A DNA stretch of 56,160 nucleotides from Rhizobiaceae bacterium (GTDB lineage: Bacteria > Pseudomonadota > Alphaproteobacteria > Rhizobiales > Rhizobiaceae), in the NCBI GenBank assembly GCA_019635695.1, contig JAHBYZ010000018.1:1-56160 (forward strand), written 5' to 3'. Made by a program: the position numbers and the translations under genes. The notes beneath the pieces were generated by a model, which did no database searches, was not told the DNA's origin, and was given only the letters and a program-made list of their open reading frames with translations. How positions within the stretch are numbered: the first letter of the stretch is position 1; each line of letters starts with the position of its first letter. Positions 8,826 through 16,309 of the stretch are shown piece after piece.

Positions 8826-8849
8826 ACTGTTCGCTATTGCGGCAAAACG

Positions 8850-8877
8850 TTGATTCTTTCGACTTTTTGTGCTAGCC
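8850..8877 (+). promoter_or_regulatory. Candidate housekeeping promoter upstream of carD
   Basis: TTGATT at 8850-8855 and a GCTAGC/CTAGCC element at 8871-8877 are spaced 15-16 nt apart, resembling the TTG...GCTAG form of strong rhizobial promoters; the atp operon promoter candidate has the same GCTAG core. A GANTC site (GATTC) overlaps the -35. Confidence 0.4.
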
Positions 8878-8880
8878 TCG

Positions 8881-9113
8881 GAAAAATTGCCGGTGACACG
8901 TCGTCGATCAATGACGCGGAAGCGTTAATCATCGAAAGAACTTGAGCCACATCCGGACCGGGGCGACCCGGAGCCTTTTCAGTGCCGTTTGGCCCAGTGC
9001 CTCTCGGTACGGGGAGGGCAGCTCCGGATCGGCAAGGCGTGTCCAGAGTATCCGGCGGTCCATGCCGCAAGGCCGGGCGACAGACCCGGCCGAAGAACAG
9101 GAGTTTCAGGCGT
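8881..9113 (+). other. Long carD leader with terminator-like hairpin
   Basis: About 230 nt separate the promoter candidate from carD. At 8958-8971 a 5-bp CCGGG/CCCGG stem closes a GCGA (GNRA) tetraloop and is followed by TTTT at 8976-8979. This could be an attenuator or the 3' end of a ~95-nt small RNA; evidence is structural only. The carD SD (AGGAG, 9099-9103) closes the region. Confidence 0.3.
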
Positions 9114-9689
9114 ATGGCAACCCCCCAGAAGAAGACGGCGACGCGCAACGGCTTCAAGGCCGGCGAGTTCATCGTGTATCCGGCTCACGGCGTCGGCCAG
9201 ATCAGCGCGATCGAGGAGCAGGAAGTCGCTGGCATGAAGCTGGAACTGTTCGTCATCGACTTCCAGAAGGACAAGATGCGGCTGAAGGTGCCGGTCGCGA
9301 AGGCGACCTCCATCGGCATGCGCAAGCTTTCCGAGACCGACTATGTCGAGCGTGCGCTCAAGGTCGTGCAGGGCCGCGCGCGCGTGAAGCGCACCATGTG
9401 GTCGCGCCGCGCGCAGGAATATGACGCGAAGATCAACTCCGGCGACCTGATTTCGATCTCGGAGGTGGTGCGCGACCTGTTCCGCGCCGAGAACCAGCCG
9501 GAGCAGTCCTATTCGGAACGGCAGCTCTACGAGGCTGCGCTCGACCGCATGGCCCGCGAGATCGCGGCCGTGAACCGCGTCTCGGAGACGGAAGCCGTGC
9601 GGCTGATCGAGGCCAACCTCGCCAAGGGTCCGAAGCGCGGCGCCAAGGCGGAAGCGGAAGTCGAGGCCGAGCAGGAAGAGGCGGCGTAG
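9114..9689 (+). CDS. carD: CarD family transcriptional regulator
   Basis: 191-residue RNA polymerase-binding factor that stabilises open complexes, mainly at rRNA and growth-related promoters. Residues about 15-70 (FKAGEFIVYPAHGVGQI through LKVPVAKA) are the Tudor-like RNAP-interaction domain, and the C-terminal helical part with TMWSRRAQEYDAKI contains the conserved tryptophan used to wedge the upstream edge of the bubble. The tail is Ala/Glu-rich and probably disordered. AGGAG at 9099-9103 sets the ATG at 9114; the frame extends upstream only by chance. A strong intrinsic terminator follows. Alphaproteobacterial CarD is essential or nearly so in studied species. Confidence 0.95.
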   Translation: MATPQKKTATRNGFKAGEFIVYPAHGVGQISAIEEQEVAGMKLELFVIDFQKDKMRLKVPVAKATSIGMRKLSETDYVERALKVVQGRARVKRTMWSRRAQEYDAKINSGDLISISEVVRDLFRAENQPEQSYSERQLYEAALDRMAREIAAVNRVSETEAVRLIEANLAKGPKRGAKAEAEVEAEQEEAA

Positions 9690-9720
9690 GCCGCTCGGGT
9701 CCAGCGGACTTTTTGGAGAA

Positions 9721-9744
9721 CCCGGCCTTCGCGGCCGGGTTTTT
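9721..9744. terminator. Intrinsic terminator of carD
   Basis: Perfect 7-bp stem CCCGGCC (9721-9727) / GGCCGGG (9733-9739) with a TTCGC loop and a run of five T from 9740. It also stands just beyond the end of the convergent gene at 9755. Confidence 0.9.
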
Positions 9745-9754
9745 CGTTTGGACC

Positions 9755-10054
9755 TCAGCGCAGCGGCCGCTTCCACAGCGTCTTTGGCTCCGGCGGCGGC
9801 GGCTCCGCCGGCGGCAAGGTCCGCGACGGTCCGGGGTCGAAGTCGTAATGCGCCTGCGGGTCGGGACGGTAGGCCCGGTGGCCGTAGCCGTAGGGACCGC
9901 GCCAGTCGCCGTCGGTCGGGTTGCCCGGCGCCGACCCGGTTTCGACCGGGCCACCTGGCGCCGCGTTGTCGTGCTCCTCCGCCTCCACCAGCTTCTTGAT
10001 CTCGTCGCTGCTCGGCGTTTTCGGTGTGTCGCCTGCCACGGCGTCCTCCGTCAT
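9755..10054 (-). CDS. Hypothetical Pro-rich protein
   Basis: 99 residues from the ATG at 10054. The N-terminal third is acidic (DEIKKLVEAEEHDN) and the rest is rich in Pro, Gly and Tyr (GPYGYGHRAYRPDP), so most of the chain is probably disordered. No signal peptide, membrane segment or known motif was recognised. An upstream GTG at 10072 is possible. It converges on carD and shares its terminator. Similar short proteins near carD are, to my recollection, found in other Phyllobacteriaceae, which is the main reason to call it real. Confidence 0.55.
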   Translation of the reverse strand: MTEDAVAGDTPKTPSSDEIKKLVEAEEHDNAAPGGPVETGSAPGNPTDGDWRGPYGYGHRAYRPDPQAHYDFDPGPSRTLPPAEPPPPEPKTLWKRPLR

Positions 10055-10136
10055 CTCGACAAGGCGTGGCACAGAAATCCGCGCGCAGCGTGGCGGGTTC
10101 CCGCAGGTTGCGGGGATGGCTAACGAAGCGTGAAGA

Positions 10137-10658
10137 TCACTCGGCGGCCGCTTTCGCGTCGCCGGCCTCGCGCTCCATCATCGCCCTGAACGCCTCATAG
10201 AGCTCCATCCGCACCGAGCGCGCCGGCGGCTGGTGCGCCGGACCGAGATGCTCGGCGCGCAGCTCGGCCATGAAGTCGTCCCACATCCTGGGCCCGCCCT
10301 CGTCCAGCAGGCGCGCCCGGATCGACAGCGACATCGTCACCGGCAGCCAGCGCGACCCCCAGGCGCCGATCATGGCGAAGACGGGCAACAGTTCGATGCC
10401 CTTCTCGGTGAGGCTGTAGATCGCCTTCTGCTTGTGGCTGGGGTCGTCGCGCTTGGAGATCACGCCCTGCGCGGTCAGCCGCTTGAGCCGGTCGGCGAGA
10501 ATGTTGGAGGCGATGCCCTCCTCGTTCAGCGTCAGCAGTTCGCGGAAGTGCCGGCGGTTGCCGAACATCATGTCGCGCACGACGATCAGGCTCCATTTGT
10601 CGCCCAGCACCTCCAGCGTGAGGTTGATCGGGCAGCCCGAGCGGTGGGCGTCTTCCAT
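10137..10658 (-). CDS. HxlR-family transcriptional regulator
   Basis: Winged-helix DNA-binding protein, 173 residues. The family core is plain: SGCPINLTLEVLGDKWSLIVVRDMMFGNRRHFRELL with the HxlR cysteine at its start, followed by the recognition helix region ILADRLKRL and the wing (SHKQKAIYSLTEKG). The extra C-terminal 60 residues are longer than minimal HxlR proteins. The start at 10658 has GGAG nine bases upstream; the frame opened further upstream crosses the operator. It is divergent from the SRPBCC-reductase-hydrolase cluster and most likely represses that cluster and itself through the two palindromes between them. HxlR proteins commonly respond to reactive aldehydes or thiol stress. 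Confidence 0.92.
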   Translation of the reverse strand: MEDAHRSGCPINLTLEVLGDKWSLIVVRDMMFGNRRHFRELLTLNEEGIASNILADRLKRLTAQGVISKRDDPSHKQKAIYSLTEKGIELLPVFAMIGAWGSRWLPVTMSLSIRARLLDEGGPRMWDDFMAELRAEHLGPAHQPPARSVRMELYEAFRAMMEREAGDAKAAAE

Positions 10659-10671
10659 ATGCGTCTCCAAG

Positions 10672-10734
10672 AAACCAATTGCAATTCGCAATCGGTTTGC
10701 CTAGCTTGCTACCGGTTGCAAAAACTAACCGGTT
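10672..10734. promoter_or_regulatory. Two inverted-repeat operators in a divergent promoter region
   Basis: Site 1 pairs AAACCAATTGC (10672-10682) with GCAATCGGTTT (10688-10698) around AATTC, with one mismatch. Site 2 is a perfect ACCGGTT (10711-10717) / AACCGGT (10727-10733) repeat with 9-nt spacer. Both carry GGTT/AACC arms, which is expected for two copies of one HxlR operator. Binding is inferred. Confidence 0.6.
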
Positions 10735-10771
10735 TTGATTTGCCATTCAAGGGCCGGGAGCGGAGGACGAG

Positions 10772-11245
10772 ATGACAGAGACGAGCGTCGAGCACGCCAC
10801 CTTCACCATCGAGCGCGATTACCCGTTCAGCGCGGCGGAACTCTACCGCGCCCATGTCGATCCCGCCCACAAGCGCAAATGGTTCGTCGAGGGCGAGGGC
10901 TGGCAGGTGTTCGGCTATGAACACGACATCCGCACCGGCGGCTTCGAGCGGTCGAGCTTCAGCTTCAAGGGCGGGCCGCGCATCTCGAACAACACGGTCC
11001 ATCTCGACCTCGTCGAGAACCGCCGCATCGTCTCGGCCTACACGATGGCGCTGGAGAGCATCACCTTCTCCGCCTCGCTGGCGACGCTGGAGTTCCTGCC
11101 GGCCGCCAAGGGTGCCAAGCTCGTCTACACGGAGCAGGGCGCCTATTTCGGCGGCGGCGACCAGGCACACCAGCGCGAGGAAGGCTGCCGGCAGCTGTTC
11201 GGCATCCTTCACGACTACCTCGCTGGCCGACAGAAGGTGCGATGA
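10772..11245 (+). CDS. SRPBCC (AHSA1-like) domain protein
   Basis: 157 residues forming one START/Bet v1-like helix-grip domain of the AHSA1 type: the N-terminal strand ATFTIERDYPFSAAELYRAHVDPAHKRKWF is diagnostic, and strands with TGGFERSSFSFKGG and ATLEFLPAAKGAKLVYTEQ follow, ending in the long C-terminal helix. Members bind small hydrophobic ligands and are often paired with an ArsR or HxlR repressor, as here and again at 50961-51767. The ligand is unknown. It is the first gene right of the HxlR operators. Confidence 0.9.
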   Translation: MTETSVEHATFTIERDYPFSAAELYRAHVDPAHKRKWFVEGEGWQVFGYEHDIRTGGFERSSFSFKGGPRISNNTVHLDLVENRRIVSAYTMALESITFSASLATLEFLPAAKGAKLVYTEQGAYFGGGDQAHQREEGCRQLFGILHDYLAGRQKVR

Positions 11246-11329
11246 ACACACTTCCTTCCGGCGGCAGTGTCGGGAGAGCAGCCTCTGGTCCGTCTTCAGG
11301 GCGAAGAATCTAAATCGAGGAGAAAGATG

Positions 11330-11887
11330 ATGAGACGACTGGTTGTCTGGAACGTGATGACCCTCGACGGCTATTTCGAGGGCGCGACTCCCTGGGATCT
11401 TGCCCACCACGAGACCATCTGGGGCGACGAACTGGAGGCGTTTTCGCTGGAGCAGGGCGCGGAGATCGGCACGCTGCTGTTCGGCCGCCGCACCTATGAG
11501 GGCATGGCCAGCTACTGGACGAGCGCGACTGAAACCGGACCGGTCGCCGAGATGATGAACGCGATTCCGAAGGCAGTCGCGAGCCGCACGCTCGATGCCG
11601 CGACCTGGAACAACACGCGCCTGCTGAAGGGCGACGCGGTTGCCTCGGTGCGCGCGCTCAAGGCCGAGAAGGGCAAGGACGTCTACGTGTTCGGCAGCGC
11701 CGACCTGCTCGACTCGCTGCTCGACGCCGGCCTTGTCGACGAATACCGGCTCTGCCTCGCCCCGATCGTGCTCGGCAAGGGCAACCCGCTGTTCAAGCGC
11801 AAGGACGCGCAGACGCGGATGCGGCTGGAAAAGTCGCGGCAGCTCAAGACCGGCGGCATGCTGCTCACCTACGCCGTGGGCGGCTGA
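11330..11887 (+). CDS. Dihydrofolate reductase-fold protein (RibD C-terminal type), copy 1
   Basis: 185 residues of the DHFR/RibD_C superfamily, NAD(P)H-dependent reductases of mostly unknown substrate. Visible blocks: RRLVVWNVMTLDGYFEG at the start, LLFGRRTYEGMASYW, then DVYVFGSADLLDSLLDAGLVDEYRL and APIVLGKGNPLF, the usual NADPH-binding and C-terminal signature. Two in-frame ATGs stand at 11327 and 11330; AGGAG at 11318-11322 gives 7 nt spacing to the second, which is used. It lies 84 nt after the SRPBCC gene, probably in the same unit. Confidence 0.88.
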   Translation: MRRLVVWNVMTLDGYFEGATPWDLAHHETIWGDELEAFSLEQGAEIGTLLFGRRTYEGMASYWTSATETGPVAEMMNAIPKAVASRTLDAATWNNTRLLKGDAVASVRALKAEKGKDVYVFGSADLLDSLLDAGLVDEYRLCLAPIVLGKGNPLFKRKDAQTRMRLEKSRQLKTGGMLLTYAVGG

Positions 11888-12008
11888 TGGGGGGCGGTTA
11901 ATCGACCCCGACGAAAAACCTGGTTGCGGGATGTCGGGTGGCGGACAGGACGCCCGTCCTTGCAGGCAAACCAGCCGATGCCGCGCGGGATCGTTCCGGG
12001 AGGACCAC

Positions 12009-13322
12009 ATGGGTGCGACGCTTGATCGACGGGCGCTCCTGCAGGCAGCGGCGCTCGGAGCGGTGGGCGCGGGCGGCATCCTGCCGTCGAAGGCAACCGA
12101 AAACATGCCAGGGAGCACGACGATGACCGAGAAAGGCTTCGACGAGGCCGGTCTCGCCCGCATGGAGCGGGTGATGCGAGGCGACGTGCCGACCGAGGTG
12201 CCGGGCTACGTCTATGCCGTGCATCGCAAGGGCCAGACGGTCCTGCGCACGCACGGGACGTTCGGGGCCAACGGCGCCGGCGCGGCGATGGCGCAGGACA
12301 CGATCTTCCGCGTCGCGTCGATCACCAAGCCGGTCACCGCCGCCGCGGCGATGATGCTTGTGGAGGACGGCGTCCTGACGCTCGACGGCCCGGTCGACCC
12401 GTTCCTGCCGGAGCTTGCGAACCGCAAGGTGCTCAAGCGCATGGACAGCCCGCTCGACGATACCGAGCCGGCCAGGCGTCCGATCTCGCTGCGCGACCTG
12501 CTGACGATGCGTATGGGTCTCGGCGCCATCATGGTGTGGCCGAGCGCGTGGCCGATCCAGCATGCGATGGACGAACGCGGGGTTTCGCCCGGCCCGGTGC
12601 TCTTCGCCGGTTCGAGCGACGACTACATGAAGGGCCTCGCCGACCTGCCGCTCGTCCACCAGCCGGGCGAGGGCTGGCTCTACGACACCGGCCTCAACGT
12701 CGCCGGCATCCTGATCGCGCGCGCCTCGGGAAAGAAGCTCTCGGCCTTCATGGAAGAACGCATCTTCGGGCCGCTCGGCATGGTCGACACTGCGTTCTTC
12801 GTGCCCGAGCAGAAGCGGCACCGCCTTTCCGACTGCTACACCAAGGACCAGGCGACCGGCGCGTTCAATGCCTTCGATCCTTCGGGCGGTTCGGGTTTCC
12901 TTTCGCGGCCGGCCCACGAGGCAGGCAATGGCGGGCTGGTTTCGACGGTGCCCGACTTCCTCGCCTTCATGCGCATGCTCCACGGCTTCGGCGAGGCCGA
13001 CGGCAGGCGCGTGCTGTCGCGTCAGACCGTCGAACTCATGCGCACCGATGCGATCGCGCCGGCGCACAAGGCGGCGCAGCCCTTCTTCTTCGGCGAGGGC
13101 GGCGGCTGGGGGCTCGGCATGTCTGTGGCGACGAAGAAGACGGAGAGCTTCACCAATGCCGGGCGTTTCGGCTGGGACGGCGGTTTCGGCACGTCGGCCT
13201 ATTCGGACCCGGTCGCAGATCTCACCGGGGTTCTGTTCACGCAGCGGACGATGGACTCGCCGGTCGCGCCGAAGGTTTTCAACGATTTCTGGACACAGGC
13301 CTACGCGGCGATCGGGAGCTGA
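12009..13322 (+). CDS. Serine hydrolase of the beta-lactamase/CubicO family with Tat-like signal
   Basis: 437 residues. The N-terminus LDRRALLQAAALGAVGAGG has twin arginines followed by a hydrophobic Ala-rich segment, which looks like a Tat signal. The catalytic SxxK motif is SITK (S104-K107), a tyrosine motif stands at Y225 in GWLYDTGLNVAG, and the C-terminal WDGGFGT replaces the KTG box, as in class C-like esterases and transesterases of this family. Residues around 170-180 have the usual SLRDLLTMRMG. Start 12009 has GGGAGGA directly upstream; an internal ATG at 12123 would remove the signal. It sits between two DHFR-fold reductases. Esterase or amidase activity is likelier than beta-lactam hydrolysis. 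Confidence 0.9.
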   Translation: MGATLDRRALLQAAALGAVGAGGILPSKATENMPGSTTMTEKGFDEAGLARMERVMRGDVPTEVPGYVYAVHRKGQTVLRTHGTFGANGAGAAMAQDTIFRVASITKPVTAAAAMMLVEDGVLTLDGPVDPFLPELANRKVLKRMDSPLDDTEPARRPISLRDLLTMRMGLGAIMVWPSAWPIQHAMDERGVSPGPVLFAGSSDDYMKGLADLPLVHQPGEGWLYDTGLNVAGILIARASGKKLSAFMEERIFGPLGMVDTAFFVPEQKRHRLSDCYTKDQATGAFNAFDPSGGSGFLSRPAHEAGNGGLVSTVPDFLAFMRMLHGFGEADGRRVLSRQTVELMRTDAIAPAHKAAQPFFFGEGGGWGLGMSVATKKTESFTNAGRFGWDGGFGTSAYSDPVADLTGVLFTQRTMDSPVAPKVFNDFWTQAYAAIGS

Positions 13323-13324
13323 AC

Positions 13325-13879
13325 ATGGCGATATTGCGCATGCAGATGATGGGCTCGCTCGACGGCTATGTGAACGACGCGCAGGGCAATTTCGACTGGC
13401 ACGACATGGACCGGGGCGTGCATGAGCACTCGCATGCCGAAGGGCACCGCGACAGCCTCGCGATCTACGGTCGCCGCATGTACGAGACCATGCTGTTCTG
13501 GGAGACCTATGACGGCGACGCGCCGCTCTATGCCAAATTCGCCCGCTACTGGCGAGGCGTCGAAAAGCTCGTCGTCTCGTCCAGTCTGGCGAAGGTGAGC
13601 AGCGCCAATACGATATTGCTGAAAAGCCTCGACATCGAGGCCATGCGGCGGCTGAAGGCCGAGCGAAGCGACGTCATGTCCGTCTCCGGCCCGACGCTCG
13701 GCGCACGATTCCTCGACGCCGGGCTGGTCGACGAGATCGGCATCTACACCGCGCCCGTCATCGTCGGCGGCGGCACGCCGATGCTCCAGTCGAAGCGCTT
13801 CATCCGCACGGAGCGCGTGGAGTCGATCCCGTTCGGCAACGGCGTCACCTTCGCGCGCTATCGAGTCCTGAACGACTGA
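13325..13879 (+). CDS. Dihydrofolate reductase-fold protein (RibD C-terminal type), copy 2
   Basis: 184 residues, same superfamily as the protein at 11330 but clearly divergent from it. Blocks: ILRMQMMGSLDGYVND, LAIYGRRMYETMLFWETY, KLVVSSSLAKV, then SVSGPTLGARFLDAGLVDEIGIYTAPVIVGGGTPML. The ATG at 13325 follows the hydrolase stop by two bases, so translation is coupled. Having two such reductases flank one exported hydrolase suggests consecutive reductive steps on one compound class or on its hydrolysis products; this is inference from order alone. Confidence 0.9.
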   Translation: MAILRMQMMGSLDGYVNDAQGNFDWHDMDRGVHEHSHAEGHRDSLAIYGRRMYETMLFWETYDGDAPLYAKFARYWRGVEKLVVSSSLAKVSSANTILLKSLDIEAMRRLKAERSDVMSVSGPTLGARFLDAGLVDEIGIYTAPVIVGGGTPMLQSKRFIRTERVESIPFGNGVTFARYRVLND

Positions 13880-13957
13880 GGCGCCGCCGCGCCCTTGAAT
13901 TGACATCGCGTGCGCGCAATAAGCGGTGACAGCCAAGAGCGAGACCGCGTCCGGCCG

Positions 13958-14101
13958 ATGCCGACACTCTTCCGCCTGCTCTTCATCCTCGGCGTGATCG
14001 TCGCCATCGTCTGGGGCGCGATGTTTTCGCTCGCCACTTTCGTGAAGCCCAACGTCGCCGAGATGAGCGTGCGAATTCCGGCGGAACGGCTCGCCCGATA
14101 A
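13958..14101 (+). CDS. Small single-pass membrane protein upstream of xerD
   Basis: 47 residues: one hydrophobic helix ([25 protein letters not shown]) followed by a short tail [15 protein letters not shown]. Genes of this size and pattern precede xerD in other Rhizobiales as far as I recall; function unknown. The first ATG of the frame at 13910 would be cytosolic filler, so 13958 is preferred. A perfect TTGACA lies at 13900-13905 but no good -10 matches it. The stop is 17 nt before xerD. Confidence 0.65.
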   Translation: MPTLFRLLFILGVIVAIVWGAMFSLATFVKPNVAEMSVRIPAERLAR

Positions 14102-14118
14102 CCCCGTCGGCCCCCAGG

Positions 14119-15048
14119 ATGCGCGACGCCCACCGTATCGAGGCCTTTCTTGAAATGATGGCAGCCGAGCGTGGCGCCAGCGACAACACGCTCGCCGCCT
14201 ACCGCCGTGACCTCGATCAGGCGGGCGAGGCGCTGGTGGGGTCGTGGGGCGGCATCGTGTCGGCGCCCCCCGCGGCCGTGCGCAGCTTTGCCGAGGGGCT
14301 CGGAGCGGAAGGCTTTGCCCCAACCAGCCAGGCGCGGAAACTCTCGGCGCTGAGGCAGTTCTACAAGTTCCTCTATCTCGAGGGGCTTCGGCCCGACGAT
14401 CCCACGACCGTGCTCGACGCGCCGCGCCGCGGGCGGCCGCTGCCCAAGACGCTGGACGAGGACGCGGTGGGCAGCCTGCTCGACCGCGCCGCGGCCGAAG
14501 CGAAGGAGCCGCCCGCCGGGCTCGCCCGCTTCGATACCGTGCGCATGCACGCGCTGCTTGAGCTGATCTACGCCACCGGCCTGCGCGTGTCGGAACTGGT
14601 GTCGCTGCCGCTGACGGTGGCGCTGCGCGACGAGCGCTTCTTCGTGGTGACCGGCAAGGGCAACAAGGAAAGGCTGGTGCCGCTGTCGCCCTCGGCCCGC
14701 GCGGCCATGAAGTCGTGGCTGGCCGAGCGCAAGCTGGACGTCGCGCTGGCGAAGAGCCGTTTCCTGTTCCCGGCGCGCTCCGACAGCGGCCATCTTGCCC
14801 GGCAGGTGTTCGCGCGCGATCTCAAATCGCTCGCCGCGCGCGCCGGCATCCGCGCCGCCGCCATCTCGCCGCACGTGCTGCGGCACGCCTTCGCCAGCCA
14901 TCTGCTGCAGAACGGCGCGGACCTGCGTGTGGTGCAGCAATTGCTCGGTCACGCCGACATATCGACCACCCAGATTTATACGCACGTGCTCGAAAAGCGG
15001 CTGGCCGATCTGGTCAACACGCATCACCCGCTTGCCGACCCCGCCTAG
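14119..15048 (+). CDS. xerD: Site-specific tyrosine recombinase XerD
   Basis: 309 residues. Together with XerC it resolves chromosome dimers at dif during division. The N-terminal SAM-like core-binding domain spans about 3-85 ([27 protein letters not shown]), the catalytic domain about 105-309. Catalytic residues are seen at R156 (ATGLRVSEL), the lysine in TGKGNKER, H252 and R255 (HVLRHAF), H278 (LGHADIS) and nucleophile Y287 (TQIYTHV). It stands between the small membrane protein and accA with no phage genes nearby, so it is the housekeeping enzyme and not an integrase. Confidence 0.95.
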   Translation: MRDAHRIEAFLEMMAAERGASDNTLAAYRRDLDQAGEALVGSWGGIVSAPPAAVRSFAEGLGAEGFAPTSQARKLSALRQFYKFLYLEGLRPDDPTTVLDAPRRGRPLPKTLDEDAVGSLLDRAAAEAKEPPAGLARFDTVRMHALLELIYATGLRVSELVSLPLTVALRDERFFVVTGKGNKERLVPLSPSARAAMKSWLAERKLDVALAKSRFLFPARSDSGHLARQVFARDLKSLAARAGIRAAAISPHVLRHAFASHLLQNGADLRVVQQLLGHADISTTQIYTHVLEKRLADLVNTHHPLADPA

Positions 15049-15062
15049 GGCGGCTATTTGAG

Positions 15063-15082
15063 GCCGGAATTTCCGGCTTTCG
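15063..15082 (+). terminator. Weak hairpin after xerD
   Basis: GCCGG/CCGGC around AATTT (15063-15077) followed by TTT. The stem is only 5 bp; it may allow readthrough into accA. Confidence 0.3.
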
Positions 15083-15141
15083 ATCATTTCAGAGGTCGGC
15101 CGCCCCACAGGACTGACCGGGACCCACGAGCCGCCAGCCGT

Positions 15142-16092
15142 ATGTACAATTACCTCGATTTCGAGAAACCGGTGCAGGACCTCGAGGGCCAGATCCTCGA
15201 ACTCAAGCGGCTCGCGGAGAGCGGCGAGTCCGTCGATGTCGCCGAAGAGATCAAGCGGCTGGAGAAGCGGGCCAGCGACGCGCTGCGCGAGCTCTACAAG
15301 GCGCTGTCGCCGTGGCAGAAGGCGCAGGTCGCCCGCCATCCCGACCGGCCGCACTGCCAGGACTACATCTCCGGCCTGCTCACCGACTTCACGCCGCTCG
15401 CGGGCGACCGCGGCTTCGGCGAGGACGAGGCGATCGTCGCCGGTTTCGCCCGCTTCCGCGGCGAGCCGGTGGCGGTCATCGGCCAGGAAAAGGGCTCCGA
15501 TACGACGAGCCGGCTGAGGCACAATTTCGGCATGGCGCGGCCCGAGGGCTACCGCAAGGCGGTGCGCGTCATGGAAATGGCGGACCGCTTCGGCCTTCCG
15601 ATGATCAGCCTGGTCGACACGGCCGGTGCCTATCCCGGCATCGGCGCGGAAGAGCGCGGCCAGGCCGAGGCCATCGCGCGCTCGACGTCGGCCTGCCTCG
15701 CCATGACCGTGCCGACCGTTTCGCTGATCATCGGCGAGGGCGGCTCCGGCGGCGCCATCGCCATCGCCACCGCCAACCTCGTCTACATGCTTGAACACTC
15801 GATCTATTCGGTGATCTCGCCGGAGGGTGCGGCGTCGATCCTGTGGCACGATCCCGGCCGTGCCCGCGACGCCGCCACCAACATGAAGATCACGGCGCAG
15901 GATCTGCTCGAGCTGAAGATCATCGACGGCATCATCGCCGAGCCGATCGGCGGCGCGCATCGCGGCAACGAGGCCACGATTCAGGCCGCCGGCGACCAGA
16001 TCGCCAGAGGTTTCTCGGACCTTGCAGGCGCGAACCTGAACTACCGCGAACACCGCCGCGAAAAATTCCTCGCCATCGGCCGCCATCTGTAA
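15142..16092 (+). CDS. accA: Acetyl-CoA carboxylase carboxyltransferase subunit alpha
   Basis: 316 residues, the standard length. With AccD it moves the carboxyl group from carboxybiotin-BCCP to acetyl-CoA, the first step of fatty acid synthesis. The N-terminal helix [18 protein letters not shown] is diagnostic; the crotonase-like core shows [30 protein letters not shown] and [11 protein letters not shown] (oxyanion and CoA region) and [16 protein letters not shown] 15142 is the only start that fits the family; the upstream extension of the frame is chance. Confidence 0.97.
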   Translation: MYNYLDFEKPVQDLEGQILELKRLAESGESVDVAEEIKRLEKRASDALRELYKALSPWQKAQVARHPDRPHCQDYISGLLTDFTPLAGDRGFGEDEAIVAGFARFRGEPVAVIGQEKGSDTTSRLRHNFGMARPEGYRKAVRVMEMADRFGLPMISLVDTAGAYPGIGAEERGQAEAIARSTSACLAMTVPTVSLIIGEGGSGGAIAIATANLVYMLEHSIYSVISPEGAASILWHDPGRARDAATNMKITAQDLLELKIIDGIIAEPIGGAHRGNEATIQAAGDQIARGFSDLAGANLNYREHRREKFLAIGRHL

Positions 16093-16309
16093 CGTCCGAT
16101 CAACTTGCGGGTGCGGCTGCGTTTTTTGCGCGGTTCCGCCACATTGTCGCCCCGCATCCCGGCTGAATGAACTTGGCGTGAGGGAAGCCGCGCCGTTCTT
16201 GCGGTAAGGCTTTTTCAAGCATAGGGGACTACCACGGGATGTGGGGTCGAACGCCGCTGCGGAACCAGCCGACGGGCCGATTCCGCGACAGTTTCAGTAC
16301 GGGACGGGC

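Noticed and set aside
12009..13322. Calling the serine hydrolase a class C beta-lactamase
   Set aside because: The KTG box is replaced by WDGGFGT and the tyrosine motif is that of esterase-like CubicO relatives, so antibiotic hydrolysis is not supported.
13858..16218. Very long minus-strand open frame (about 786 codons) across xerD and accA
   Set aside because: It lies antisense to two certain genes; the translation is His/Arg/Gly-rich without domains. High GC at third positions leaves antisense frames open.
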